Origin: UBA10649 sp965227045
GTDB taxonomy: Bacteria > Actinomycetota > Actinomycetes > S36-B12
Assembly (NCBI GenBank): GCA_965227045.1
Contig: OZ245718.1
Location: forward strand, 2,418,001 to 2,482,000
DNA length: 64,000 bases
Direction: 5' to 3'
Of the stretch, positions 17,519-25,886 are shown in pieces. Numbering within the stretch: the first letter of the stretch is position 1; every line of letters begins with the position of its first letter. The notes under the pieces were generated by a model. It was not told where the DNA came from, ran no database searches, and was given only the letters and a program-made list of their open reading frames with translations. A program made the translations under genes and the position numbers.

Positions 17519-18007
17519 ATGACCGCGCCGTGGTTGGACTCGATGACGCCCGTGGGGCCGCCGGCCGTCACGAGCCCGTCGATGAAGAACCTGCTCTATG
17601 CGGCAACCCTCACCGGCAGCTGGTCGGCAATCCTGTGCCTGGTCGTCTACCTGATCGGCCGCCTTCTCGGGGTGCCCTTCGAAGTGGCCACGAGTTCAGG
17701 AGCCGCGCTCACGGTGATCCCCTGGCTGGCCGTGCTCCTCGTGCCGATGGCTGCAGCATTCGCGGCAGCACTCCTGGGCTCGCTCGTTCGGGGCCAGCGA
17801 GCGGCCGGCCGGATCGTCTTCTGGCTCGGGACCCTCGTCGCCGCAGCGTCCTGCCTCGTGCCGATCCTGCAGCCGTCCGGCGTGTACTGGTCGACCCGAA
17901 TCCTCCTGATCGCCATGCACGCGATCACCTGGCTGCTGGTCGTACCGCAAATAGCCCGCATCGTCGGGGACTCAGAACCGGGGAAGCATGTCGACGCCAA
18001 CTATTAG
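17519..18007 (+). CDS. DUF6069-family membrane protein
   Basis: About 162 residues with four hydrophobic segments: after a polar leader, LLYAATLTGSWSAILCLVVY, then VIPWLAVLLVPMAAAFAAALL, IVFWLGTLVAAASCLVPIL and LLIAMHAITWLLVVPQIARI. The pattern, including the His in the last helix, matches small actinobacterial DUF6069 proteins of unknown function. ATG 17519 is preferred because it lies 7 bases after AATAAT; ATG 17510 and GTG 17501 are in-frame alternatives. The 3' end overlaps ubiA by 20 bases, so it probably leads the arabinan-precursor operon. Confidence 0.7.
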   Translation: MTAPWLDSMTPVGPPAVTSPSMKNLLYAATLTGSWSAILCLVVYLIGRLLGVPFEVATSSGAALTVIPWLAVLLVPMAAAFAAALLGSLVRGQRAAGRIVFWLGTLVAAASCLVPILQPSGVYWSTRILLIAMHAITWLLVVPQIARIVGDSEPGKHVDANY

Positions 18008-18953
18008 GCACCGGTCGCTGCCGAGCGCGATCCTCTCGGAGATGCGGCCGCGCCAGTGGCTGAAGAACGTCCTCGTGTTCGCCGCGCCACTCGCGGCCGG
18101 AGAGATCTTCCATGCCGACATCCTGATCCCGAGCATCCTCGCGTTCGTGGCCTTCTGCCTGATCTCCAGCTCCACCTACATTGTCAACGACCTGCGCGAC
18201 CTCGAGGCCGACCGGGCGCATCCACAGAAGCGGTTCCGTCCCATCGCGGCCGGAGAGCTGTCAGTCGGCGTGGCCATCGGCGTGTCTGCCGTCCTTGCGA
18301 TCGCCGCGCTGGCGATTGCGCTCGCCGTCAACGTCGGGCTGCTCGTCGTGGTGCTCTGCTACGTCGCCTGCACCATCTCCTACAGCATGTTCCTCAAGCA
18401 CGAGCCGGTCATCGAACTGGTGCTCATCGCGTTGGGCTTCCTGCTGCGGGCCATCGCCGGCGGCGTGGCCTCAGAACTGCCGATCTCGCGCTGGTTCCTC
18501 ATCGTGGCGGGATTCGGCTCGCTCTTCATGGCCGCAGGCAAGCGCTACAGCGAGCTCGTGCGGGCAACCGAGACCGTCGAGGGCGGCGGTAGTGGTCCGC
18601 GCTTGATCCGCCGCGCAAGCGACACGGTGGAGCCTGGCGAGCACGCGCCCACGATGCGCCGTTCATTGCAGGGCTACACCCACAACTACCTGCGATTCGT
18701 GTGGGCCATCAGCGCCGCCGTCACGATCACCGCCTACTGCCTGTGGGCCTTCGAGGTCGGCCTCACGCCGTCGACGGGTCCGTGGGCGGCATGCAGCGTG
18801 GTGCCCTTCGTCGTCGGGCTGCTCCGCTACGCGATCGACGTCGACAAGGGAGAGGCCGAGGCTCCCGAGGACGTCGTCCTCCACGACCCCGCCCTGATCA
18901 TCACGGGCGTGGCGTGGCTGGTCCTCTTCGGCCTCGGCGCGATGGGCGTCTGA
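17988..18953 (+). CDS. ubiA: Decaprenyl-phosphate phosphoribosyltransferase (UbiA family)
   Basis: 321 residues, UbiA-superfamily membrane prenyltransferase. The first aspartate-rich motif NDLRDLEADRAHPQKRFRPI is the form found in decaprenylphosphoryl-5-phosphoribose synthase (Rv3806c type) rather than in menaquinone or heme prenyltransferases. A second motif region is YSELVRATET near 190. The enzyme joins phosphoribosyl pyrophosphate to a polyprenyl phosphate, the first step toward decaprenylphosphoryl arabinose. The next two genes catalyse the following steps, which strongly supports the assignment. It begins inside the DUF6069 gene. Confidence 0.92.
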   Translation: MSTPTIRHRSLPSAILSEMRPRQWLKNVLVFAAPLAAGEIFHADILIPSILAFVAFCLISSSTYIVNDLRDLEADRAHPQKRFRPIAAGELSVGVAIGVSAVLAIAALAIALAVNVGLLVVVLCYVACTISYSMFLKHEPVIELVLIALGFLLRAIAGGVASELPISRWFLIVAGFGSLFMAAGKRYSELVRATETVEGGGSGPRLIRRASDTVEPGEHAPTMRRSLQGYTHNYLRFVWAISAAVTITAYCLWAFEVGLTPSTGPWAACSVVPFVVGLLRYAIDVDKGEAEAPEDVVLHDPALIITGVAWLVLFGLGAMGV

Positions 18954-18956
18954 CTG

Positions 18957-20324
18957 ATGGCAACCACGTCACCTCTTGATCCGACGCCCGGCCAGAAGGT
19001 CCTCACCGGCTGGGGCCGCACGGCGCCCTCCGCGTCACGAGTGGTGCCCGCGCTGTCGATGTCCGACATCCAGGACGCGATCGTGAACGCTCCCTCCCGG
19101 GGAGTACTGACTCGCGGCATGGGCCGGTCCTACGGCGACGCCGCGCAGGCATCGGGCGGGACCCTCCTCGACCTGTCGCCGATGGCGCGCATCGACCTGG
19201 ACCGCAAGCGCGGCGTCGTCACGGTCGGTGCCGGCGTCAGCCTCGACTATCTCCTGCGGCTCATCGTTCCCGCGGGCTTCTTCGTCCCTGTTACCCCCGG
19301 CACACGCATGGTGTCGATGGGCGGGGCGATCGCCGCGGACGTGCACGGCAAGAGTCACCACGTCGAGGGCACCTTCGGGTCTCACGTCTCAGAGCTCACG
19401 ATCGTCGACGGCACCGGGAAGATCTCCACCCTCACGCCCGACACCACACCCGAGGAGTTCTGGGCAACCATCGGCGGCATGGGGCTGACCGGAGTCGTCA
19501 CCGAGGCCACCTTCGATCTGGTGCCGATCACCAGCTCGCTCATGACCGTCGACACCGAGCGCACCCCCGACCTCGACACGCTGATGGCGCGCATGGTGGA
19601 AGGCGACGACGCCTATCGCTACAGCGTCGCGTGGATCGACAGCGTCGCTCCGTCCGGTCGCGGCGTGCTGACCCGCGGCGACCACGCGCCCGTAGAGATG
19701 CTCACCGATCGCCGAGCCCTCGACCCGCTCGCGTACGACCCGAAGGTCATTGCGACGGCACCGCGCCTGTTCCCGTCCTTCCTGCTCAACTCGCTCAGCG
19801 CCCGCGCCTTCAACGAGGCGTGGTACCGCAAGGCACCCGTGTCCCGCGAGGGAGAGTTGCAGTCGATAGGCGCGTTCTTCCACCCGCTCGACGGAATCCA
19901 GGAATGGAATCGCGTCTACGGACCGCAGGGCTTCCTGCAGTACCAGTTCGTGGTGCCGGACTCCGGCGCTCATCTCGTGGCCACCACGCTGCGCCGCCTG
20001 CGCGATGTCGGTGCGCCCGGCTACCTCACGGTCCTCAAGCGCTTCGGTGCTGCAAATCCCGCTCCGCTGTCCTTCCCGCAGCCCGGCTGGACGCTCGCGA
20101 TCGACATTCCCGCCCGGGTGCCGGGCCTGGCCGAGGTCTTCAACGAGCTCGACCAGCTGGTGCTGGCCGAGGGCGGCCGGCTGTATCTGGCCAAGGACTC
20201 ACGCATGTCCCCTGAGATGATGGCGGCGTCGTACCCGCGCCTCTCGGAATGGCAGCGTGTGCGCGACCGCATGGATCCCAACCAGAAGTTCACGTCCGAC
20301 CTCGCCCGACGATTGCTCTTGTAA
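18957..20324 (+). CDS. dprE1: Decaprenylphosphoryl-beta-D-ribose 2'-oxidase
   Basis: 455 residues, FAD-linked oxidase of the VAO/GlcD type. The FAD domain shows RGMGRSYGDAAQASGGTLL near 50-70 and VTPGTRMVSMGGAIAADVHGK, with the His of GKSHH placed as expected. It oxidises the 2'-hydroxyl of decaprenylphosphoryl ribose in the route to the arabinose donor for cell-wall arabinan. In the segment corresponding to the benzothiazinone-target cysteine of M. tuberculosis DprE1 this protein reads GWTLAIDIP, with Ala381 where Cys is expected. It starts 3 bases after ubiA and precedes dprE2. Confidence 0.93.
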   Translation: MATTSPLDPTPGQKVLTGWGRTAPSASRVVPALSMSDIQDAIVNAPSRGVLTRGMGRSYGDAAQASGGTLLDLSPMARIDLDRKRGVVTVGAGVSLDYLLRLIVPAGFFVPVTPGTRMVSMGGAIAADVHGKSHHVEGTFGSHVSELTIVDGTGKISTLTPDTTPEEFWATIGGMGLTGVVTEATFDLVPITSSLMTVDTERTPDLDTLMARMVEGDDAYRYSVAWIDSVAPSGRGVLTRGDHAPVEMLTDRRALDPLAYDPKVIATAPRLFPSFLLNSLSARAFNEAWYRKAPVSREGELQSIGAFFHPLDGIQEWNRVYGPQGFLQYQFVVPDSGAHLVATTLRRLRDVGAPGYLTVLKRFGAANPAPLSFPQPGWTLAIDIPARVPGLAEVFNELDQLVLAEGGRLYLAKDSRMSPEMMAASYPRLSEWQRVRDRMDPNQKFTSDLARRLLL

Positions 20325-20339
20325 AGGGAGACTGCTGCT

Positions 20340-21098
20340 GTGATGGATGCACTCGGAGAACCCCAGGCGGTACTCGTCCTCGGCGGAACGAGCGAGATCG
20401 CGCTGGCCACCGTCCGACTGCTTCCGCGCGGTCGTCTGCGCCGTGTGGTCCTTGCCGGCCGCCCGTCGGCCGCGCTCGACGAAGCGGTTGCATCCCTGAC
20501 GGCCGCGGGAATCCCCGGCGTCGTCACGCAGGCATTCGACGCGACCGACACTGGCTCGCACGGCGGCATCATCGACTCGGTCTTCGACGCGGGCGACGTG
20601 GACCTCGTGCTGCTCGCCTTCGGAGTTCTGGGTGACCAGGCCGAGGCTGAGGCCGATCCGAACGCCGCAGTCATGGTCGCCACCACCAACTACACCGGCG
20701 CGGTGAGTGTGAGCCTCCACGTCGCTCGTCGTCTGCGCCAGCAGGGTCACGGCGCTCTCGTCGTCCTGTCCAGCGTCGCGGGCGATCGCGGCCGCCGATC
20801 GAACTACGTCTACGGATCAACGAAGGCCGGCCTGGACACCTTCGCCCAGGGACTCGGCGACGCCCTTCACGGGTCAGGCGCGAGCGTCCTGGTCGTGCGT
20901 CCCGGCTTCGTGCGCACCAAGATGACGACTGGCATGAAGGAAGCACCGCTGACCGTCGATCCGCAGGATGTGGGCGCGGTGATCGTGTCCGCGCTGCGCA
21001 AGGGCCGCGAGACCGTCTACGCCCCTGGACCGCTGCTGTTCGTCATGACGGCCCTGAAGTCCATGCCACGAGCCGTCTTCCGCAAGCTCCCCATGTAG
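20340..21098 (+). CDS. dprE2: Decaprenylphosphoryl-2-keto-ribose reductase (SDR family)
   Basis: 252 residues of the short-chain dehydrogenase family. The nucleotide-binding start VLVLGGTSEIALATVRLL and the active-site pair Tyr/Lys in YVYGSTKAGLD, with Ser in VVLSSVAGDRG, are present. It reduces the keto intermediate made by DprE1 to give decaprenylphosphoryl arabinose. Starts GTG 20340 and ATG 20343 are both possible; an AAAGGGAG ribosome site precedes them. Tight spacing to dprE1 (15 bases) indicates the same transcript. Confidence 0.92.
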   Translation: MMDALGEPQAVLVLGGTSEIALATVRLLPRGRLRRVVLAGRPSAALDEAVASLTAAGIPGVVTQAFDATDTGSHGGIIDSVFDAGDVDLVLLAFGVLGDQAEAEADPNAAVMVATTNYTGAVSVSLHVARRLRQQGHGALVVLSSVAGDRGRRSNYVYGSTKAGLDTFAQGLGDALHGSGASVLVVRPGFVRTKMTTGMKEAPLTVDPQDVGAVIVSALRKGRETVYAPGPLLFVMTALKSMPRAVFRKLPM

Positions 21099-21113
21099 CT
21101 CGCTCGGTCGGCG

Positions 21114-21119
21114 TACGGT
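21114..21119 (+). promoter_or_regulatory. -10 element of a probable leaderless promoter
   Basis: TACGGT followed by 7 bases and ATG 21127 in the 28-base gap after dprE2. The same hexamer precedes the start at 60154. Confidence 0.5.
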
Positions 21120-21126
21120 GTCGTCC

Positions 21127-21603
21127 ATGACTCGTCCGGTCAGTCTCACGATTGGCGTCATCCTGCAGTGGGTGGGCGCCGCCATCGCCATCATCTCCGG
21201 CCTGGATCTCATCGCGGCCGCGTTCTCGATGTCGCGCTCGGGGATCTCCGAGCAGCTGGAGACGACCTTGCGCGAGCAGGGCATCACCGACATCGCAGGC
21301 TCCCTGCTTGTCCTGGGCGTGTTCCTCGCCGGAGTCTCGATAGTGCTGCTCGCCCTGCTGCGGATCCTCATCGCTGGGTACGTGTGGCAGGGCAGGAACT
21401 GGGCACGCATAGTGCTGACCGTGCTCATTGGCATCAGCATCGTCGGCGGTATCGCCTACCTGTTCGAGGGCTACGTGATGCGCATGCTGCTCACGGTTCC
21501 GGTCGATGTGCTGGTGCTGTGGCTGATCTTCAACAAGCAGTCCAGCGCGTTCATCGCCGAGCGCTCCGCGACGCGAGCAGTGGAGTCCGTGGATACTGCG
21601 TGA
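21127..21603 (+). CDS. Small four-helix membrane protein, unknown function
   Basis: About 158 residues. Four hydrophobic segments are visible: ILQWVGAAIAIISGLDLIAAA, SLLVLGVFLAGVSIVLLALLRILIAGYV, IVLTVLIGISIVGGIAYLF and VPVDVLVLWLIF. A short polar stretch between the first two (ISEQLETTLREQGIT) probably faces one side of the membrane. I do not recognise a named family with confidence; many actinobacterial proteins of this size are annotated only as membrane proteins. ATG 21127 has a TACGGT hexamer 7 bases upstream. The next gene starts one base after its stop. Confidence 0.65.
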   Translation: MTRPVSLTIGVILQWVGAAIAIISGLDLIAAAFSMSRSGISEQLETTLREQGITDIAGSLLVLGVFLAGVSIVLLALLRILIAGYVWQGRNWARIVLTVLIGISIVGGIAYLFEGYVMRMLLTVPVDVLVLWLIFNKQSSAFIAERSATRAVESVDTA

Positions 21604-21604
21604 C

Positions 21605-22555
21605 GTGACCTGGCCCGCCGCACTCGCTGCCGGGCTGCTGGTTCTTGGAGTTGGCGCCGCGCCACCCGCCCTCGCCGATACCCGCGTCGCAGCGTCCTGC
21701 GCTGCTGCAACGAATGCCGGCCACGACGTGCGGTTGGACGTTCGGTACGCGAACGCCGCCGCAACGCGCATCGCGTGGGCGGAGGTGGGGGAGGGAAAGC
21801 CGTTGCTGTTGCTCAACGGCACCGGGTCCCCGATGGCCGAGTGGGATCCCGCGCTGCTTGAGCGCCTGGCCGTTGATCGTCGGGTCATCGTGTTCGACTA
21901 TCCGGGACTGGGTCTGTCAGGTGCCGCGCCAGGACCGATCAGGTTCGCGGCGATGGCGGACTGGACGGCAGAGCTGATCACCGCGCTCGGACTTGAGTCG
22001 ACCGACGTGCTCGGGTGGTCGATGGGCGGCTTCATCGCCCAGCAGTTGGCGATTCGTCATCCCGACTCGGTGCGTCGATTGGTGCTCGCCGGGACGAACC
22101 CCGGTGGCACGCGAGCGGTGCTTGGCCCGACCTGGGTCCAGGAGGCGGACAGCGATGCGGATGGCAGCATCGCGACTTACCTTGGGACGAACTATCCGAA
22201 GACGACATGCGCGCAGCGCGCCGGCCAGGAGTTCGTGCAGCGGCTGACCCGCGCGGTCAGCAGCGGTCGTTACCCGGATGAGTCGGTGCCGGCTCGCACC
22301 TACAATGCCATGGTCGCCGCGGAGGATCCGTGGCTAGAGAGCAATGCGAACGAGCGCAGGCTCTCGGACGTGGCGCTGCCGACGCTGGTCATCACCGGAG
22401 ACCACGACGTGATCACGCCGCCGGAGAACAGCCGTGTCATCGCGGATCGCATTCCCGGCTCAAGGTTGCGCCTCGTCCCCGGTGCCGGTCACTCGTTCCT
22501 GTTCCAGCATCCGGCTCGCGTCGCTCGGATCGTCCTCGACTTCCTCAACGGTTAG
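21605..22555 (+). CDS. Secreted alpha/beta-fold hydrolase
   Basis: 316 residues with an apparent signal peptide (AALAAGLLVLGVGAAPPALA). The alpha/beta hydrolase core follows: LLLNGTGSPMAEWD as oxyanion region, nucleophile Ser139 in LGWSMGGFIAQQ, acid Asp in VITGDHDVITPPE, and His in VPGAGHSFLFQHP. Two Cys residues in the mature part (ASCAAAT and KTTCAQR) could form a disulfide in this exported protein. The substrate is unknown. GTG 21605 overlaps the end region of the membrane-protein gene, so translation is probably coupled. Confidence 0.83.
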   Translation: MTWPAALAAGLLVLGVGAAPPALADTRVAASCAAATNAGHDVRLDVRYANAAATRIAWAEVGEGKPLLLLNGTGSPMAEWDPALLERLAVDRRVIVFDYPGLGLSGAAPGPIRFAAMADWTAELITALGLESTDVLGWSMGGFIAQQLAIRHPDSVRRLVLAGTNPGGTRAVLGPTWVQEADSDADGSIATYLGTNYPKTTCAQRAGQEFVQRLTRAVSSGRYPDESVPARTYNAMVAAEDPWLESNANERRLSDVALPTLVITGDHDVITPPENSRVIADRIPGSRLRLVPGAGHSFLFQHPARVARIVLDFLNG

Positions 22556-22583
22556 TCTTGCTGGTCCGCGAGGAAGGCACTGC

Positions 22584-23357
22584 ATGATCGAGATCCTGAA
22601 CCCCACCAGCATTGCGCTGGCGAGGGAGACCGGCGCGCTCGTTGCCGACATCCTGCAGACGATGAAGGCGCGTAGCACGGTCGGCACGAACCTGTTGGAC
22701 ATCGATCGTTGGACCCAGGACATGATCGCCGACGCTGGCGCGCTCTCCTGCTACGTCGACTATGCGCCGCCCTTCGGACGCGGGCCGTTCGGCCACTACA
22801 TCTGCACGTCGGTCAACGATGCGGTGCTGCACGGTTTGCCGCATGACTACGCACTCGTCGATGGCGACCTGCTGTCCCTTGACCTCGCCGTCTCGCTCGG
22901 TGGGATTGTCGCGGACTCAGCGATCAGTTTCATCGTCGGCGACACCAAGCCACCGCAGAGCGTGAAGTTGATCGATGCGACGCAACGCGCGCTCAGCGCG
23001 GGGATTGCCGTTGCTGGACCCGGCGCCCAGATCGGCGACATCGCGCATGCCATCGGCTCGGTGCTCACTGCGGCGGGCTATCCGGTCAACACCGAGTTCG
23101 GCGGCCACGGCGTGGGGTCGACCATGCACCAGGACCCCCACGTTCCCAATACGGGCCGCCCCGGCCGTGGCTACCGGCTGCGACCGGGTCTCCTGCTGGC
23201 ATTGGAGCCGTGGGTGATGGTCGACACCGCGAAGCTCGTCACCGATGCCGACGGCTGGACCCTGCGCAGCGCGACTGGCTGCCGCACGGCGCACAGCGAG
23301 CACACGATCGCGATCACCGACGACGGCGCCGAGATCCTCACGCTGCCGAAGGCGTAA
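22584..23357 (+). CDS. map: Type I methionine aminopeptidase
   Basis: 257 residues of the M24 peptidase family. The metal ligands can be followed: Asp in LLSLDLAV and Asp in IVADSAISF (11 residues apart), His in GGHGVGSTMH, Glu in LALEPWVM and Glu in AHSEHTIAI. It removes the initiator methionine from nascent proteins in the cytosol. The fit is looser than for the housekeeping copy (LDLAV for the usual IDV), so it may be a secondary paralogue. ATG 22584 is supported by the ribosome site GAGGAAGG at 22570-22577; the longer frame runs back into the hydrolase gene and is rejected. Confidence 0.88.
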   Translation: MIEILNPTSIALARETGALVADILQTMKARSTVGTNLLDIDRWTQDMIADAGALSCYVDYAPPFGRGPFGHYICTSVNDAVLHGLPHDYALVDGDLLSLDLAVSLGGIVADSAISFIVGDTKPPQSVKLIDATQRALSAGIAVAGPGAQIGDIAHAIGSVLTAAGYPVNTEFGGHGVGSTMHQDPHVPNTGRPGRGYRLRPGLLLALEPWVMVDTAKLVTDADGWTLRSATGCRTAHSEHTIAITDDGAEILTLPKA

Positions 23358-23362
23358 CCCGA

Positions 23363-23396
23363 GGCGGCGGAGACCTAAGCCATGGTCTCCGGCGCC
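23363..23396. terminator. Hairpin at a convergent gene end (map / VOC protein)
   Basis: Arms 23363-23375 and 23384-23396 pair over 13 positions with one mismatch around an 8-base loop. The hairpin spans the stop of the opposing gene. No run of T follows, as is usual for actinobacterial terminators. Confidence 0.45.
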
Positions 23397-23794
23397 AGCC
23401 CCTCGAAGAGAGTCATCTGCACGCCGCCCGGCGCATCGAGTCGCGAGTTGAGGCTGTTCCACGGAGTACGTGTTGGTCGCGCGATCAGCGTCGCGCCTGC
23501 TGCGAGGAGTTCGTCCGTCACTGCGACCGCGTCGGACACTTCGAATGCCACACGAAACTTGCCTGCGACCCGACTGCCAACCTCGATGTCATCGATGTAG
23601 TCGGCGTGACCGGCGTCGGCGATCTCGAGGGTGGCTCGTCCGGCATCGAGGATCGCCACGCGCCGATCGCCGGTGGAGAACGCGGCCTCCTCCGTCATCC
23701 CCAGGCCGTCCCGATAGAACGCCAGCGCCTCATCGAAGTTGTCGACGGTGACGACCAAACGCATTTGCAGCACTGACGTGCGGCTGTCGGGCAT
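23375..23794 (-). CDS. VOC (glyoxalase/bleomycin-resistance) family protein
   Basis: 139 residues with the two beta-alpha-beta-beta-beta modules of the vicinal oxygen chelate fold: MRLVVTVDNFDEALAFYRDGLGM at the front and VAFEVSDAVAVTDELLAAGATLI followed by PWNSLNSRLDAPGGVQMTLFEGL at the back. Such proteins include lyases, dioxygenases and resistance proteins; the metal ligands are not clear enough to choose. ATG 23794 is preceded by AGGAG at a good distance; a longer in-frame start at 23896 would overlap the divergent DUF2237 gene and is rejected. Confidence 0.8.
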   Translation of the reverse strand: MPDSRTSVLQMRLVVTVDNFDEALAFYRDGLGMTEEAAFSTGDRRVAILDAGRATLEIADAGHADYIDDIEVGSRVAGKFRVAFEVSDAVAVTDELLAAGATLIARPTRTPWNSLNSRLDAPGGVQMTLFEGLAPETMA

Positions 23795-23815
23795 GTCTTC
23801 TCCTGTCGTGGTTCC

Positions 23816-23821
23816 TAGGAT
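23816..23821 (+). promoter_or_regulatory. -10 element of a probable leaderless promoter (DUF2237 gene)
   Basis: TAGGAT followed by 7 bases and ATG 23829. It contains the self-complementary core CCTAGG, which on the other strand gives TAGGAA, a possible -10 for the divergent VOC gene. Confidence 0.5.
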
Positions 23822-23828
23822 GTGGGCC

Positions 23829-24239
23829 ATGGACGAGTCAGAGCAGCGGAACGTGCTTGGCGAGGCGCTGCAGGTGTGCGGAACCGATCCTGTCACCGGC
23901 TTCTACCGTGATGGCTACTGCAACACCGGGCCCGAGGACATCGGCTCTCATACGGTCTGCACCATCCTCACCTCCGAGTTCCTTGCCCACCAGCAGGCCA
24001 TCGGCAATGACCTGTCTACGCCGCGGCCGCAGTACGGATTCCCCGGCCTCCAGCCAGGCGAGCACTGGGCCGTGTGTGCTGGCCGGTGGATGCAGTCCTA
24101 CGAGGCGGGGGTGAAGTCACCCGTGCTGATTCGAGCCACGAATGAGGCCGCCCTGGCCCACGTCACACTCGAAGCTTTGCAAGAATGCGCGGCAGATGCT
24201 CCGGATGATCTCGGGGAATTGCTGGGCGACGGGGGATAG
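23829..24239 (+). CDS. DUF2237 family protein
   Basis: 136 residues matching the very conserved DUF2237 pattern from end to end: NVLGEALQVCGTDPVTGFYRDG, then CNTGPEDIGSHTVC, GNDLSTPRPQYGFPGLQPGEHW and VCAGRWMQSYEAG. The several invariant Cys, His and Asp residues suggest metal binding, but no function has been established for the family that I know of. ATG 23829 lies 7 bases after TAGGAT; ATG 23820 is an in-frame alternative three codons earlier. The 3' end faces the NicO transporter gene across 21 bases. Confidence 0.82.
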   Translation: MDESEQRNVLGEALQVCGTDPVTGFYRDGYCNTGPEDIGSHTVCTILTSEFLAHQQAIGNDLSTPRPQYGFPGLQPGEHWAVCAGRWMQSYEAGVKSPVLIRATNEAALAHVTLEALQECAADAPDDLGELLGDGG

Positions 24240-24260
24240 CTCGAGGGGTGCCCAGCACAG

Positions 24261-25886
24261 TTACATCGACAAGATGCTGCGAACTCCGAGCCAGATTCCC
24301 GCGACGACGACCGTCGTGGCAGCGATCAGCGGAAGTCGGTGCAGCACCACCGCGACTGGACGAGGCACCGCATTTCCTTCGGCCACACGCCTCGACAGGC
24401 CGCCGACGCGAACCAGAGCGAACCCAGTTGCGCAAAGCGTCACCGCCATGCCCACGCCGTAGGCCACGACAAGCAGCAGCGCGAACCACGAGCGACCGAG
24501 CGCGAAGCCTGCGAGGAGTACCACCACGGCCGACGGCGACGGGACCAGCCCGCCCGCAAGACCCAGGGCTACGACGCGTCGCGTGGCCGGCCGGGTCGTC
24601 GCCTGCTGAACCGGCGCCGGAGGGGCCTGCGTGGCGGGGGCGGCGACAACGACCGTTCCATGAGCGTGATGCGGGTGGTCGTGATGGGAATGCTCGTGCG
24701 ATCCGTGTCCGTGTCCGTGGTCGTTGTCGTGCGAATGGTGATCGTCCGAGACGTGGTCGTGACCGTGCGGATGCGGATGCGGATGCGGATGCGCGTGCGG
24801 ATGGGGGTGCGCGTGCGAGTGCCCAAGGCCTCCGCCGTGTCGCGCCTGACGGAACAAGCTCACCCCGACACCGACGGCGACCAGGGCACTGAAGAGTCCG
24901 AGCCACGGGTACGCGGATTCCGCAGCGAATGCCGAGGTCACCGACAGCACCACCGCGAGGATCACGACACCAGCCGTGTGGGCCGTGGTCACGGAGGCGC
25001 CAAGAACGACCGCGTCCCGCCGCTTGCCACCGGTCCCCACAAGCGAGGCCGCCATCAACGTCTTGCCATGACCAGGTGCGAGAGCGTGAACTCCGCCGAG
25101 AACGATAGAGATCGCCAGCGCGAGCAGCGCGAAGCCGAGGGTGATCTCCTGGCGACCGATCAGGTCGGTGAACGACTGAGTGAGCGAGTCGAGGCCCAAC
25201 GGCGCGATCGTCGTCGCGACGCTCGACGCGACGGGCTGCTCGTCGGCAACCGGTGCCACCAGGGTCGTCGTCGGTGCGCCTGACCAGTCCACGTGAACGC
25301 TCGTCACCGCAAGGGGCGCGACGTCGACCGGGTAAGCGGTGAGGCGAGCGCTCGTCGACTCGGTCGGCACGTCGGAGGTGATGTTGACGCCATCGCCAAC
25401 CGCAGTCACCTCGTGCCATCCAACCCGGCCGTCCTCGACCAGGACGTCAGCGTCGAACGATGTTGCATCGGAGATCGCGGCGCTCAGGCGGCACTCAAGT
25501 CGTGTGGTCGACAGGCCCGCCTGGCCGGGCGGGAAGGTCACCGTCGAACGGCCGACCGTCCACGAGACCGGGCCGGCGAACGTCGACGCCGAGATCTGGG
25601 TAGCGGCAGTCGCGCAGCGATCGCGACCCCAGGCGGCTGACTCGCCATCAGACACCGTGCCGTCACCGTCGGTGTCCATCACGCTCTGCTCTTGGTACGT
25701 GGGCACCTCGGCGAGATCGAGAACATGGTCCACGTCGATGCGGTCCGGCTCGATGGTGAAGCCGACGTACGTGTTGTGAGTGAAGTTGCCGAGCGGATGC
25801 GCGGACGCGGCGGGGGCCGCCGTGATCGAGATCGCGCCGGCAGAAGCGACGACGGCGAGGACGACCGCCGCGACTCGGCGCTTCAC
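24261..25886 (-). CDS. NicO-type nickel/cobalt transporter with secreted N-terminal domain and His-rich loop
   Basis: 541 residues. A signal peptide ends at SAHPLGNFT, giving the HPLGNFT mature start of a known exported domain (about 30-240) that is found fused to NicO transporters. The membrane part follows, with ALAISIVLGGVHALAPGHGKTLMAA and GLAGGLVPSPSAVVVLLAG, the two half-sites of the NicO/RcnA family. Between them lies a loop with 26 histidines. Family members move nickel or cobalt, mostly outward for RcnA. The start overlaps the TPR gene by 4 bases. Direction and metal are inferred. Confidence 0.85.
   Translation of the reverse strand: MKRRVAAVVLAVVASAGAISITAAPAASAHPLGNFTHNTYVGFTIEPDRIDVDHVLDLAEVPTYQEQSVMDTDGDGTVSDGESAAWGRDRCATAATQISASTFAGPVSWTVGRSTVTFPPGQAGLSTTRLECRLSAAISDATSFDADVLVEDGRVGWHEVTAVGDGVNITSDVPTESTSARLTAYPVDVAPLAVTSVHVDWSGAPTTTLVAPVADEQPVASSVATTIAPLGLDSLTQSFTDLIGRQEITLGFALLALAISIVLGGVHALAPGHGKTLMAASLVGTGGKRRDAVVLGASVTTAHTAGVVILAVVLSVTSAFAAESAYPWLGLFSALVAVGVGVSLFRQARHGGGLGHSHAHPHPHAHPHPHPHPHGHDHVSDDHHSHDNDHGHGHGSHEHSHHDHPHHAHGTVVVAAPATQAPPAPVQQATTRPATRRVVALGLAGGLVPSPSAVVVLLAGFALGRSWFALLLVVAYGVGMAVTLCATGFALVRVGGLSRRVAEGNAVPRPVAVVLHRLPLIAATTVVVAGIWLGVRSILSM
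24657..24823 (-). repeat. Simple hexamer-rich tract coding a histidine-rich loop
   Basis: Repeated units such as GCGGAT on the plus strand encode alternating His-Pro and His-Gly/Asp pairs in the transporter. The tract is coding and in frame throughout. Slippage could change the number of His residues between strains. Confidence 0.75.

Noticed and set aside
24657..24823. Repeat tract considered as a CRISPR array
   Set aside because: No spacers; a continuous hexamer repeat in frame within a transporter gene.
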